A stretch of 64,000 nt of DNA from CAZFER01 sp964517495 (GTDB lineage: Bacteria; Hinthialibacterota; Hinthialibacteria; Hinthialibacterales; Hinthialibacteraceae), in contig CAZFER010000014.1 of NCBI GenBank assembly GCA_964517495.1, forward strand, positions 41,011-105,010, written 5' to 3'. Shown piece by piece: positions 51,865 to 60,588 of this stretch (positions are counted from its first letter, which is position 1; every line of letters begins with the position of its first letter). A program made the translations under genes and the position numbers. The notes below the pieces were generated by a model. That model had not been told where the DNA came from. It searched no databases and saw only the letters and a list, made by a program, of their open reading frames with translations.

Positions 51865-52878
51865 TCAGTTCATGATTCCAAAAGGGTACTCAAATTGCTT
51901 CAATAATCCGTCCACATATTCAATATCTTCTTGAGAGAGGTGATTTTGATAATCACCGATAATCCCTTTTCTGACTTTATAACTATCATTGTCTTTTTTG
52001 TCTCTTAACTCCAAGGGTCCGCCAGGCGTGAAATTTTCCGCTTCAAGCTTCTTCATATTTGAAAAATTCGACATTTCAATCGCTTTATCAAGTTTTTTAT
52101 TGTCCACGGAAGACAAACCAAGAAATTTCAGGCATTCTTTAAGAACCTGCTTTGGAGATTGATGAATCTCTTCGTATTTAACAAGCAAAAAATCATTAAC
52201 TTTGTCCTGGTTGAATTCCCAGTTTTTATAAAATGTTATGATTTTTTTAGCCCCGAATCGTTCATCTCGAATGAAATCTGAAATGGAGCCCTCAAATTCT
52301 TTCTTTTCCCGCTTGGTGATTTGAAAATAATAAGAAACAAGCACATCCTTAATATCCCTTACCATAAACATGATTTTTTGATTGCGGTAATGAGATTTAT
52401 CATCCAATAAACGGTTATATGGCACCGCTTCATCCTCCATGTATATATCATCATGGGTGACCTTTGTTTTTAGCAAGTCGCAATTTTTCGTCAGATTATA
52501 TAAATACATGATTTTATTATCGAATGGGATATCGTAATGCAAATGAAGAACTGTTCCTATTTGCATCCTCAGCCATGTCCTGCCACATTTGGGATGCGAT
52601 ATTAAATAAGCTTCAACATCTCCATGCATTGAGCGAATAAAAAAATCATGTACAGCCTTATTAACACCCGGTATGGGGAGGTGATAGATCTTATTTATCC
52701 GTTCAATAAAGCGATTGTCAGCCAACCGGCGATCTAACGCACGCTTAAAAATTGAACCTTCCTTGTGGTCGTTTGACTTAAAAGGATTAAATTGATTATT
52801 ATTTAATTTTTGTATAACACCAGCTGTTTTGCGCTTAAAATTAGAGACAATATTATTTTGTGAGTTTGAGATGGCCAT
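51865..52878 (-). CDS. Sulfotransferase-domain protein
   Basis: 337 residues. The PAPS 5'-phosphosulfate loop is seen as ISHPKCGRTWLRM, and the 3'-phosphate-binding site as MFMVRDIKDVLVSYYF, ending with RKGIIGDYQNHL near the C-terminus, which matches the R-K-G-x-x-G-D-W motif. It probably sulfates a surface polysaccharide or other acceptor. The start at ATG 52878 is supported by AAGGAG five bases upstream (frame opens at GTG 52884). The AT-rich, poorly biased coding differs from its neighbours, so transfer is possible. Confidence 0.88.
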   Translation of the reverse strand: MAISNSQNNIVSNFKRKTAGVIQKLNNNQFNPFKSNDHKEGSIFKRALDRRLADNRFIERINKIYHLPIPGVNKAVHDFFIRSMHGDVEAYLISHPKCGRTWLRMQIGTVLHLHYDIPFDNKIMYLYNLTKNCDLLKTKVTHDDIYMEDEAVPYNRLLDDKSHYRNQKIMFMVRDIKDVLVSYYFQITKREKKEFEGSISDFIRDERFGAKKIITFYKNWEFNQDKVNDFLLVKYEEIHQSPKQVLKECLKFLGLSSVDNKKLDKAIEMSNFSNMKKLEAENFTPGGPLELRDKKDNDSYKVRKGIIGDYQNHLSQEDIEYVDGLLKQFEYPFGIMN

Positions 52879-53178
52879 GGTCACTCCTTTATCTTATTAG
52901 AAGGAAAAAGAATACACCGTTTTCTAAAATCATTAAAGAGAAATACCTCATATATAAAAAAATCGATTCAATTCCAGGTTGTTAAATTTCTGCCCCTTTT
53001 TGTTTCTTTCAACATGATATTTAGATATAATTATGCTTATTCGACATTATCGTCTAAAAAATCAGAGACTTTAAACTTTTCCAAATTTATTTAAAACAAT
53101 ACATTCGATACACTCTTCTCGTTACTAAAGCATGCCACTTCACATCCATGAAATAACACATACAAACCTCAATCTGTA

Positions 53179-53207
53179 TTGACACTTTGAGTTTTTATGT
53201 ATATTAT
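53179..53207 (+). promoter_or_regulatory. Near-consensus sigma-70 promoter
   Basis: TTGACA at 53179-53184, a 17-base spacer, and TATTAT at 53202-53207. This is the strongest sigma-70-type promoter I find in the window. Predicted start is near 53214, 23 bases before the small ORF at 53237. The rest of 52879-53236 is AT-rich and shows no gene. Confidence 0.7.
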
Positions 53208-53236
53208 TCATATATAAACAATTAACATGAGAACAT

Positions 53237-53350
53237 ATGGCAAGGCGTTACTTCTTTATGCGTGGATCGGTTAAACAGGATGAAATGAAAGACGTTTCCC
53301 ATTACAATGGCCGGGATGATGTTCCATTTATAATGAATGAAAGGGTATAA
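53237..53350 (+). CDS. Putative 37-residue peptide upstream of membrane protein/radical-SAM genes
   Basis: ATG 53237 to TAA 53350 encodes MARRYFFMRGSVKQ... ending in IMNERV. It follows the strong promoter by about 25 bases and ends two bases before the ATG of the next gene, so it is placed like a leader or coupled small gene. A weak GAGAA site precedes it; the ribosome site of the next gene (GAAAGGG) lies within it. No family recognised. It could be a small peptide substrate, a leader, or a chance ORF. Confidence 0.4.
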   Translation: MARRYFFMRGSVKQDEMKDVSHYNGRDDVPFIMNERV

Positions 53351-53352
53351 AC

Positions 53353-53733
53353 ATGGGTAAAATCAACTTTTTTGCCGCATGGATTCTCATTCTGGCCGGA
53401 TTGGTGATGGGAGCGGGAATCGGGCTTTTCTTTCATAAGGAAACATGGTTGGGTGGGTATGATTCATGGCCGCGACGGATGCTGCGCCTGGCTCATATAG
53501 CCTGTTTCGGCACCGCGTTTTTGAATATCACCTTTTCCCTTTCCATGCGTTATCTCCAAATGAATCAAGCCCTTCCCCTCGCGTCCATCCTTTTTATCGC
53601 AGGGGCCTTCAGTATGCCCCTGGTTTGCATTCTTTCCGCGTGTTGGAAACCGTTTCGCCATCTGTTCTTCATCCCCGTGCTCTGCCTGATTGGCGGAACG
53701 GCTGAATTCATCTGGAAAGGACTCATCCAATGA
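53353..53733 (+). CDS. Small integral membrane protein, unknown function
   Basis: 126 residues with about four transmembrane segments (FFAAWILILAGLVMGAGIGL, LAHIACFGTAFLNITFSLSM, LPLASILFIAGAFSMPLVCI, FFIPVLCLIGGTAEFIWKGL). Membrane His, Cys and Trp residues are noticeable. It overlaps the next, radical SAM, gene by four bases (ATGA), which indicates co-translation and a shared task. Confidence 0.7.
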   Translation: MGKINFFAAWILILAGLVMGAGIGLFFHKETWLGGYDSWPRRMLRLAHIACFGTAFLNITFSLSMRYLQMNQALPLASILFIAGAFSMPLVCILSACWKPFRHLFFIPVLCLIGGTAEFIWKGLIQ

Positions 53734-55040
53734 AAATCGCACTCATCGCCATGAGCGGTATCCGCTGCTGCGATCCCGAACTGCTTCGCCTTGGTTTAAC
53801 CCTCCCCGGCTTTGTGGAACGCAGCCAAACCATCGCCAGCCTGCCCAGCCTGGGTCTATTAACCCTGGCGGCTTACGGCACCGATCACCATGAATATCGC
53901 TATATTGAAGTGGATGACATCAAAAAACTGGATGAAATCCCCACAGGTTTCGACTTGGCCGCCATCTCCAGCTTCAGCGCCCAGATCGGCGAAGCCTATG
54001 AACTGGGAGACCGCTACCGCACACTGGGGATACCCGTGGTATTAGGCGGTTTACATGTGACCTCTTTGCCGGAGGAAGCCGCTCAGCATGCCGATGCAGT
54101 AGTAGTGGGTGAAGGAGAAGCCTGTTGGGAAGAATTGCTAAAGGATGCCGAAGAAGGAAAACTCAAACAAGTTTATCAGCCATCACACGATGCGTTTGAT
54201 CTGGCGGACGCTCCCATGCCCCGCTTTGATCTGCTCGATATCGATAAATATAACCGCCTTACCGTACAAACCAGCCGTGGGTGTCCTTTTCAATGTGAGT
54301 TTTGCGCCAGTTCCATCTTGTTGACACCTCGTTACAAACAAAAACCAATCGAGAAAGTCATTGCTGAAATCGATGATATCATAGCCATTTGGCCTCGCCC
54401 CTTCATTGAATTTGCCGATGATAATTCCTTCGTCAACAAACAGTATTGGAAACAACTGTTAACCGAATTAAAGGAACGTTCTTTCAAATGGTTCGCCGAA
54501 ACAGATCTTTCCGTACATACAGATAATGAATTGTTATCCTTAATGCGTGAAAATGGCTGTGTTGAAGTATTGATTGGATTTGAAAGCCCTTCGCAAGCTC
54601 CCTTAAAGGGCATTGAACTGAAAGCCGATTGGAAAAACAAGCATTGGAATGTCTATAAAGACGCCGTCCAAAATATCCAATCGCATGGCATACGGGTCAA
54701 TGGCTGTTTTGTCATCGGCCTGGATGGCCATGGTCCTGATATATTTGATCAGGTTTATGAATTTGTCCGTGAGACAGAACTGTATGATGTGCAAATCACC
54801 TTTCAAACCCCATTCCCTGGCACCCCCCTCTATCAACGCCTCCAAAACGAGGGACGTATGCTTTATGACAACGCCTGGGAACGCTGCACCCTGTTCGATC
54901 TGAATTATGAACCACAAAACATGAGTGTCGACGAATTACAACAAGGCTTTCGCGAACTGGGCACCCGCCTGTACAGCAAAGAAGAAACCACCTGGCGCCG
55001 CAATATCTTTAAGCGAAAATATATACGAGGAGTAAATTGA
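53730..55040 (+). CDS. B12-binding-domain radical SAM protein
   Basis: 436 residues. The N-terminal cobalamin-binding-like domain (residues 1-140; VVLGGLHVTSLPEEAAQHAD, then VVVGEGEACWEELLKD) is followed by the radical SAM core with the 4Fe-4S motif in QTSRGCPFQCEFCASS (C-x3-C-x2-C). A helical C-terminal region follows. Class B radical SAM enzymes of this type methylate unreactive carbon or phosphorus or remodel lipids and cofactors. It follows a membrane protein with four-base overlap, which may hint at a membrane or lipid substrate (inference). Confidence 0.9.
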   Translation: MKIALIAMSGIRCCDPELLRLGLTLPGFVERSQTIASLPSLGLLTLAAYGTDHHEYRYIEVDDIKKLDEIPTGFDLAAISSFSAQIGEAYELGDRYRTLGIPVVLGGLHVTSLPEEAAQHADAVVVGEGEACWEELLKDAEEGKLKQVYQPSHDAFDLADAPMPRFDLLDIDKYNRLTVQTSRGCPFQCEFCASSILLTPRYKQKPIEKVIAEIDDIIAIWPRPFIEFADDNSFVNKQYWKQLLTELKERSFKWFAETDLSVHTDNELLSLMRENGCVEVLIGFESPSQAPLKGIELKADWKNKHWNVYKDAVQNIQSHGIRVNGCFVIGLDGHGPDIFDQVYEFVRETELYDVQITFQTPFPGTPLYQRLQNEGRMLYDNAWERCTLFDLNYEPQNMSVDELQQGFRELGTRLYSKEETTWRRNIFKRKYIRGVN

Positions 55041-55103
55041 CAATTAAGGATTGTTTCAAAATATTTCTTTTCTTTAATCAAAAAAGTTGATATTATTATT
55101 CAA

Positions 55104-55193
55104 ATGCCAAGAAAAATACGTGAACTCATCAGTGATGCAAAACCTTATCAAGAAAAACTAGTAAAAGATGCTATTGAGGAGGTGTTATCATGA
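55104..55193 (+). pseudogene. HicA-like toxin with internal deletion
   Basis: A 29-codon frame reads MPRKIRELI then SDAKPYQEKLVKDAIEEVLS. The first nine residues match the start of HicA mRNA-interferase toxins, and the last twenty match their C-terminus (D-A-K-P-Y-Q-E-K). The middle, including the catalytic His region (G-S-H), is missing, leaving an in-frame remnant. HicA proteins are normally about 60-80 residues. The TGA overlaps the ATG of the antitoxin gene at 55190 by four bases, the normal hicAB arrangement. The remnant should be inactive as an RNase. Confidence 0.7.
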
Positions 55194-55414
55194 AAGTAAG
55201 TGATCAATACCATAAATGGATCGAGTGGAGTGAAGAGGATCAAACTTACATTGGAAAATGTCCGGATTTAATTACGGGTATTCATGGCGATAATCCCGTA
55301 GTTCTGTATCAAGAACTGTGTGAAACCATTGATGATGTCATCAATCATTTCCATCAGCAAAATCGCGCGTTACCCACCAAACCCCGAATACGCCCCATGC
55401 AAGAAGTGGTTTAA
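55190..55414 (+). CDS. hicB: HicB-like antitoxin
   Basis: 74 residues. YHKWIEWSEEDQTYIGKCPD then LITGIHGDNPVVLYQELCET is the HicB partial RNase-H-like fold. A short C-terminal tail (KPRIRPMQEVV) stands where a DNA-binding motif might be; there is no full helix-turn-helix. The GGAGGTG site before it lies inside the hicA remnant. The antitoxin seems to have outlived its toxin; it may be kept to neutralise HicA encoded elsewhere. Confidence 0.8.
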   Translation: MKVSDQYHKWIEWSEEDQTYIGKCPDLITGIHGDNPVVLYQELCETIDDVINHFHQQNRALPTKPRIRPMQEVV

Positions 55415-55437
55415 ATCAATTTTATCATGCTATAATA

Positions 55438-55456
55438 CCTCCAGTTTATCTGGAGG
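55438..55456 (+). promoter_or_regulatory. Hairpin covering the ribosome-binding site of the 55464 gene
   Basis: CCTCCAG (55438-55444), loop TTTAT, CTGGAGG (55450-55456) form a perfect 7-bp hairpin that buries the GGAGG site of the membrane-protein gene starting at 55464. TATAAT at 55431-55436 could be a -10 element, in which case the transcript would start inside or near the hairpin. Read-through transcripts from hicB would carry it intact. Confidence 0.45.
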
Positions 55457-55463
55457 AAACAAA

Positions 55464-55850
55464 ATGAACACCAACAAAATAATCAGGGTAGTCTATTATC
55501 TAGCCGCACTTTATGATGGTGTTTTGGGATTGGCTTTTCTACTTATTCCCGCCAATATTTTCAACTGGTTTGATGTAACCATACCCAATCATTGGGGATA
55601 TGTTCAATTCCCGGCGTTGATGCTGATTATTTTTGCGCTTATGTTCCTGGCCATCGCAGTGAAGCCGTATGCCAATCGTAATTTGATTCCCTACGGCATC
55701 CTGTTGAAACTAGCCTATAGCGGGACGGTCTTTTCCTATTGGTTTACCATAGGCATTCCAGGCATGTGGAAACCATTCGCCGTGATCGATCTGATTTTTG
55801 CCCTGAGTTTCATTTGGTCTTATTTTGTAATGAGTAGAACCAACCGCTGA
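55464..55850 (+). CDS. Small integral membrane protein, unknown function
   Basis: 128 residues with four transmembrane helices (YYLAALYDGVLGLAFLLIPA, FPALMLIIFALMFLAIAV, GILLKLAYSGTVFSYWFTIG, PFAVIDLIFALSFIWSYFVM). It resembles short DoxX/DUF-like membrane proteins, but I do not recognise the family. ATG 55464 follows GGAGG by seven bases; the frame from 55320 overlaps hicB. Confidence 0.65.
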   Translation: MNTNKIIRVVYYLAALYDGVLGLAFLLIPANIFNWFDVTIPNHWGYVQFPALMLIIFALMFLAIAVKPYANRNLIPYGILLKLAYSGTVFSYWFTIGIPGMWKPFAVIDLIFALSFIWSYFVMSRTNR

Positions 55851-55861
55851 TAAAAAAGGGA

Positions 55862-55999
55862 TTAATAAAAAGTAAATAAACTTGTAATTATTTTTTTAGA
55901 ATAAGATACTTTAAATAATGCATCTACTTTATCTGATCCGATTTCGAGTTTATAACGCTTCAATAAAGCTGATGTATCAAGATAATAGAAATATCTCAT
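55862..55999 (-). pseudogene. Truncated VapC-like PIN toxin
   Basis: A 45-codon frame reads MRYFYYLDTSALLKRYKLEI, then GSDKVDALF, the conserved opening of PIN toxins (L-D-T-S-A-L-x-K-R-Y), and stops after KKIITSLFTFY. Normal VapC is 130-145 residues, so about two thirds, with the later acidic residues, is missing. It follows the frameshifted antitoxin by three bases on the minus strand. Confidence 0.75.
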
Positions 56000-56002
56000 G
56001 AA

Positions 56003-56226
56003 TTATTCTTCATCCCGAATGCGCTGAAGTACTCCACTAAGACTGACATTTCCCATTTCTCTCTGTAAATCGTTACGTAATTCAGTCAAAGAAGATTCTA
56101 AATCTGAATCTCCTGTCGGTAATAGTTTTAAAAAAATTCTATCTGTCTTTCATCAACTACATAGTCATTCAGAATGTCTTCTAAATTTGTTGTTAGAGTT
56201 TTAGTTTGATCAAGTTTATACCTCAT
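56003..56226 (-). pseudogene. Frameshifted VapB-like antitoxin
   Basis: From ATG 56226 the frame reads MRYKLDQTKTLTTNLEDILN and stops shortly after ERQIEFF at a run of seven T (minus strand; 56130-56136). Adding one T restores a continuous product ending DLQREMGNVSLSGVLQRIRD, just before the truncated PIN toxin. So the whole module is a relic. It lies between two membrane or enzyme genes, with no other gene in 55851-56355. Confidence 0.7.
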
Positions 56227-56355
56227 GATATTTTTTTACCTTTTTTGTTGTTTATCCAATCTATATTTTAACTCAAATCTGGACCCTTTTCCACTTATCT
56301 GTTATAAAAAGGTAGATACATTTCAACGATAACTGAATTGGGGAGGCTTATCATA

Positions 56356-57540
56356 ATGCACAACCGACGCCGTTTTATCAAAAACAGTACCATAACAACC
56401 GCTATGATCAGCGTGGGGCCAAACGCCATTTTGGGGGCAAACGACCGTATCCGCATGGGGGGAATCGGTACGGGTGACCGGGGAAAAGACCGTCTGCGTA
56501 CCGCAGACCGTTTGGGCGCGCAGGTGGTTGCCCTTTGCGATGTCAATCAAGGCATGCTGGATCAGGCCTCTGCTTCGTTTGACGGCAAACCCCAACGGTT
56601 TACCTACCATGAGAAATTGCTGGAACAAAAGAATATCGACGCCCTCGTTATCGCCGTACCTGATCATTGGCATCACACTATATTTATCGACGCCATCCAG
56701 GCAGGATATGACATATACATGGAAAAACCGCTCTCCAAGACCATTGCGGAAGGGAATGCGATGGTCAAAGCGGTTGATAACTCGGAATGCATCGTCCAAA
56801 TCGGCAACCATCGCCGCAGTGGCACCCATTGGCACCACGCAAAACAGGCCATTGATGATGGCGCTATCGGCCAAATCCGCTGGGTGCGCACCTGGGATTG
56901 CCGCCATTGGGCTGACGGTGATCCCTACCAAAAACGAGGGCAAAACAAAACGCTTTTCAATCCCGAACGGATTGATTGGAAACGCTTTTTAGGCAATGCA
57001 CCCTATCACCCTTATAGCAGCGACCGCGCCTCCGCCTGGCGCTGGTTTTGGGATTACGCAGGTGGTTTGCTAACCGATATCGGCGCCCATAACATTGATA
57101 TCGCCCTTTGGATGGGAAATGGCTATGATGTCCGATCCGTGGTATCCAATGGCTCAGTCTATCATCTTGATTTTTGGCAAACCCCTGACATCGTCCATAC
57201 AACGATCGATTGTGGCACTTATTGCGTGGATTTCAGCGCCCAATTCACCAATGGATTCGATGGATACGGCCACGCCATTTATGGCACCGATGGCACGATC
57301 ATCCAGGAAATGCGCTCCCCCTATGTCAAACTATTTGAAAAGGGAAATGTACAAGAACCAAAACAGCAATGGAAAATGAACAACGAAGGAGACGCCCACA
57401 TGCAAAACTTCCTCAACTGCGTCAAATCCCGCAAACAACCCAACTCACCAATCGCCACAGCGAACAAGGTGATTGCGGTTTGCCATCATGCCAACCAGGC
57501 ATATCGCGAGAAGAAGCGAGTGGAGGTTAACTCAGGTTAA
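56356..57540 (+). CDS. Tat-exported Gfo/Idh/MocA-family oxidoreductase
   Basis: 394 residues. A twin-arginine signal (HNRRRFIKNSTITTAMISVG) precedes the Rossmann domain (RMGGIGTGDRGKDRL), the E-K-P motif (YMEKPLSKTIAEGNAMV) and the C-terminal alpha/beta substrate domain (WRWFWDYAGGLLTDIGAHNI). These NAD(P)-dependent enzymes oxidise or reduce sugars and inositols; exported versions are plentiful in Planctomycetes and related phyla. ATG 56356 is preceded by GGGGAGG. Its stop overlaps that of lepA on the other strand. Confidence 0.92.
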   Translation: MHNRRRFIKNSTITTAMISVGPNAILGANDRIRMGGIGTGDRGKDRLRTADRLGAQVVALCDVNQGMLDQASASFDGKPQRFTYHEKLLEQKNIDALVIAVPDHWHHTIFIDAIQAGYDIYMEKPLSKTIAEGNAMVKAVDNSECIVQIGNHRRSGTHWHHAKQAIDDGAIGQIRWVRTWDCRHWADGDPYQKRGQNKTLFNPERIDWKRFLGNAPYHPYSSDRASAWRWFWDYAGGLLTDIGAHNIDIALWMGNGYDVRSVVSNGSVYHLDFWQTPDIVHTTIDCGTYCVDFSAQFTNGFDGYGHAIYGTDGTIIQEMRSPYVKLFEKGNVQEPKQQWKMNNEGDAHMQNFLNCVKSRKQPNSPIATANKVIAVCHHANQAYREKKRVEVNSG

Positions 57541-59336
57541 ATATCCAAAATCGCCATAAACGCCTCTTGTGGAAGCTCAACATTTCCCACATTTTTCATG
57601 CGGCGCTTACCCTCACGCTGGCGTTCAAGCAGTTTGCGCTTTCTCGAGATATCACCGCCATAACATTTGGCCGTAACATTTTTACGCAACGCTTTGACCG
57701 TTTCACGGGCGATAATTTTAGACCCCACCGCCGCCTGGATAGCCACATCATACTGCTGACGTGGCACAACCTGGCGTAATTTTTCCGCCAGCGACTTGCC
57801 CTTGGCGTAAGCCTTATCGCGATGGCAAATCACCGACAGTGCATCAACTTGAGCCCCATTAACCAGCATATCCAACTTAACCAAATCCCCCCTGCGATAT
57901 TCCAGAAACTCATAATCCAACGAGGCATAACCACGGGATATGGATTTCAACTTGTCATAAAAATCAAGCACCACTTCCGCCATGGGAAATTCATAACGCA
58001 TCAAGGCCCGATCTGTGCCTAAATACTCCAATCCCAAATCCACACCACGCCGGTTCATGGCCAGATTCATAATACCGCCAATATACTCAGGATGAGTTAG
58101 AATGGTCGCACTGATAAAAGGCTCTCGAATCTCTTCAATCATGTTGGGTGGAGGCAATTCGGTGGGATTTTCCACCTGGAGGGTCTCACCCTCATTCGTG
58201 ATCACCTCATACGCCACATTTGGCGCTGTGGTAATTAACGAAAGGTTAAACTCACGCTCCAGCCGTTCCTGAATCACCTCCATATGCAGCATCCCCAAAA
58301 AGCCACAGCGAAATCCAAAGCCCAATGCCACGGAGGTTTCTGGCTCAAAGTGGAAGGCCGAATCGTTTAAAATCAGTTTCTCCAAACTCTTGCGCAGTTC
58401 TTCATATTGATCCGGGCTGACAGGATATAAACCACAAAACACCATACTTTGGGGGGGTTTATAACCCGGCAAAAGTTCAGTGGCTCGATTTTTCATATGG
58501 GTAAAGGTATCGCCGATGTGCACTTCAGAAACATCGCGAATTCCAGCAATGATATACCCCACTTCGCCGGTCGATAACTTATCAATCTTTTTCATTTTGG
58601 GGGTGAATATCCCCATTTCCTCGATCTCATATTCTTCTGACTTTGCCATGGACCATATGGAATCCCCAACTTTGAATTCACCATCCACAATGCGAACATA
58701 AGCGATGGCTCCGCGGTAAATGTCATACTCGCTGTCAAAAACTAACGCGCGCGGTGGAACATCAAATTTACCCCCTGGTGGGGGTACTTTTTTTACGATG
58801 GCATCCAATATTTCGGGTATGCCTTCCCCCTTTTTAGCGCTGCAAGGGATAATTTCATCATCCGTACTGCCAATCAGTTCATGAATCTGCGTTTTCACCA
58901 TTTCTGGGTCAGCGCTTGGAAGATCGATTTTGTTAATCACGGGGATAATTTCGAGGTTTTGTTCCAACGCTTTATACAAGTTGGCCACGGTTTGCGCCTC
59001 AACACCTTGCGCCGCATCAACGACCAGAATGGCTCCTTCACAAGCCGCTAAGGCACGGGAAACCTCATAGGTGAAATCCACATGGCCGGGAGTATCAATC
59101 AAGTTTAATTGATATCGTTCACCATCATCCGCGGTATAAAGAATCCGCACCGCCTGAGCCTTGATGGTTATCCCACGTTCACGCTCCAAATCCATACTGT
59201 CGAGATACTGATCCCGCATCTCACGGGCGGTCACACTTTCCGTCTTCTCAAGGATACGGTCTGCCAGTGTGCTTTTTCCGTGATCAATATGGGCGATAAT
59301 GGAAAAGTTTCGTATATTGTCCTGTTTCATAGCCAT
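57537..59336 (-). CDS. lepA: Elongation factor 4 (LepA)
   Basis: 599 residues, full length. GTPase motifs: G1 AHIDHGKSTLADRIL, G3 DTPGHVDF, G4 NKIDLPSADPEMV. The C-terminal LepA-specific domain has GGDISRKRKLLERQREGKRR, then MKNVGNVELPQEAFMAILDI. EF4 is a ribosome-associated translational GTPase linked to back-translocation and 30S assembly. MAMKQDNIRNFSII suggests start 59336 or 59330. The gene stands alone, without lepB. Confidence 0.97.
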   Translation of the reverse strand: MAMKQDNIRNFSIIAHIDHGKSTLADRILEKTESVTAREMRDQYLDSMDLERERGITIKAQAVRILYTADDGERYQLNLIDTPGHVDFTYEVSRALAACEGAILVVDAAQGVEAQTVANLYKALEQNLEIIPVINKIDLPSADPEMVKTQIHELIGSTDDEIIPCSAKKGEGIPEILDAIVKKVPPPGGKFDVPPRALVFDSEYDIYRGAIAYVRIVDGEFKVGDSIWSMAKSEEYEIEEMGIFTPKMKKIDKLSTGEVGYIIAGIRDVSEVHIGDTFTHMKNRATELLPGYKPPQSMVFCGLYPVSPDQYEELRKSLEKLILNDSAFHFEPETSVALGFGFRCGFLGMLHMEVIQERLEREFNLSLITTAPNVAYEVITNEGETLQVENPTELPPPNMIEEIREPFISATILTHPEYIGGIMNLAMNRRGVDLGLEYLGTDRALMRYEFPMAEVVLDFYDKLKSISRGYASLDYEFLEYRRGDLVKLDMLVNGAQVDALSVICHRDKAYAKGKSLAEKLRQVVPRQQYDVAIQAAVGSKIIARETVKALRKNVTAKCYGGDISRKRKLLERQREGKRRMKNVGNVELPQEAFMAILDI

Positions 59337-59552
59337 AGAAAAGATAGTATATTCACCTCAAAATAGTGGAACAATCCCGACAGATGAGAATACTCATCAG
59401 GGAAGACAAATAATCCAACAAACCTTTCATTCATTCGACTGTATTTTTTCGTGAATGATTGGCATATTCTTGCTATCATAATCTATTAAATCTTGTTATC
59501 ATTTTGAAAATGTTTTGAACATGAAAATAAATAACAAAAGGAGTAGTTAATA

Positions 59553-60452
59553 ATGGCTAAAACCACACGTCGAGATTTTATGAAACATTCCATCCTGAGT
59601 GCATCAGCACTGGCTACCTCATCCGTTTGGGCTGGCGATGCGAAAGGTGGCAGCGCTGTTGAACGAGTGGAACTAGGGCAAACCGGCATTAAAGTTCCCC
59701 GTGTCGCGATGGGAACAGGTTTAAATGGTTATAGACGTTCCTCAGCTCAAACCCGCGCTGGTTTTAAATCCTTCCAAAAACTTATTCGCCATGGCTTTGA
59801 ACAGGGGCTGAATTTCTTCGACATGGCCGATCTATACGGCTCACACCCTTATATGAAAATGACCATGGAAGGCGTGCCTCGCGACCAATTGGTTTATCTC
59901 ACCAAAATTTGGTACCGGGGCGGGGAAGGTTTTGAATCCACAGAAACTGCTAAACCCAAAGTTTATCGATTCCTGCAAGAATTAGGCACCGACTACCTCG
60001 ATGTATGCCTGATTCATTGCTTGGGGAATGCCAACTGGACCTCCGAATTGGATTTAATGCGTGAAGAAATGTCTGAATTGAAAGAAAAAGGCGTCGTACG
60101 TTCCGTGGGATGCTCTTGTCATGACTTTGGCGCTTTAAAAGTGGCAGCCGAGGATCCCTGGGTGGATGTCATTTTTGCCCGCATTAATCCCCACGCTAAA
60201 TCGATGGATGTTCGCGAACCCGAGCGAGTTAAAGAAGTCGCCGCCACCCTGAAAAAAGCACGTGCCAATGGCAAAGCGGTTGTAGGTATGAAGATTTACG
60301 GCGCTGGCAAACTGGTTGAAAAAGAACAGCGTGATGAATCCCTTCGCTTTGTTTGGGGCAACGGTTTGGTTGATGCCATGACCATCGGCTTCGAAAAAAT
60401 CGAACAGGTCAACGACACCATCGATCACCTTACCCAAGTTCTGAAAGCATAA
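59553..60452 (+). CDS. Tat-exported aldo/keto reductase
   Basis: 299 residues. A Tat signal (TTRRDFMKHSILSASALATS) precedes the AKR barrel. The catalytic tetrad is visible: Asp and Tyr in FFDMADLYGS, Lys in VYLTKIWY, His in VCLIHCLGN. The export signal matches the neighbouring Gfo/Idh/MocA enzyme and hints at periplasmic sugar chemistry. A clean AAAGGAG site precedes the ATG, and a strong terminator follows at 60475. Confidence 0.92.
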   Translation: MAKTTRRDFMKHSILSASALATSSVWAGDAKGGSAVERVELGQTGIKVPRVAMGTGLNGYRRSSAQTRAGFKSFQKLIRHGFEQGLNFFDMADLYGSHPYMKMTMEGVPRDQLVYLTKIWYRGGEGFESTETAKPKVYRFLQELGTDYLDVCLIHCLGNANWTSELDLMREEMSELKEKGVVRSVGCSCHDFGALKVAAEDPWVDVIFARINPHAKSMDVREPERVKEVAATLKKARANGKAVVGMKIYGAGKLVEKEQRDESLRFVWGNGLVDAMTIGFEKIEQVNDTIDHLTQVLKA

Positions 60453-60474
60453 GCATTCGTTGAATTAAATCCGA

Positions 60475-60513
60475 AACGGCGTGGATTATATCATTCTCCA
60501 CGCCGTTTTTTTT
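60475..60513 (+). terminator. Rho-independent terminator after the aldo/keto reductase gene
   Basis: Perfect 11-bp stem AACGGCGTGGA (60475-60485) and TCCACGCCGTT (60497-60507), 11-base loop, then T-run to 60513. Confidence 0.9.
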
Positions 60514-60588
60514 GTGTGTACAAAAAAAGATCCTTATACTATCCTAATACTGCTCTAACAATGCTTTGGAAATATGTGAGTAAACGGG

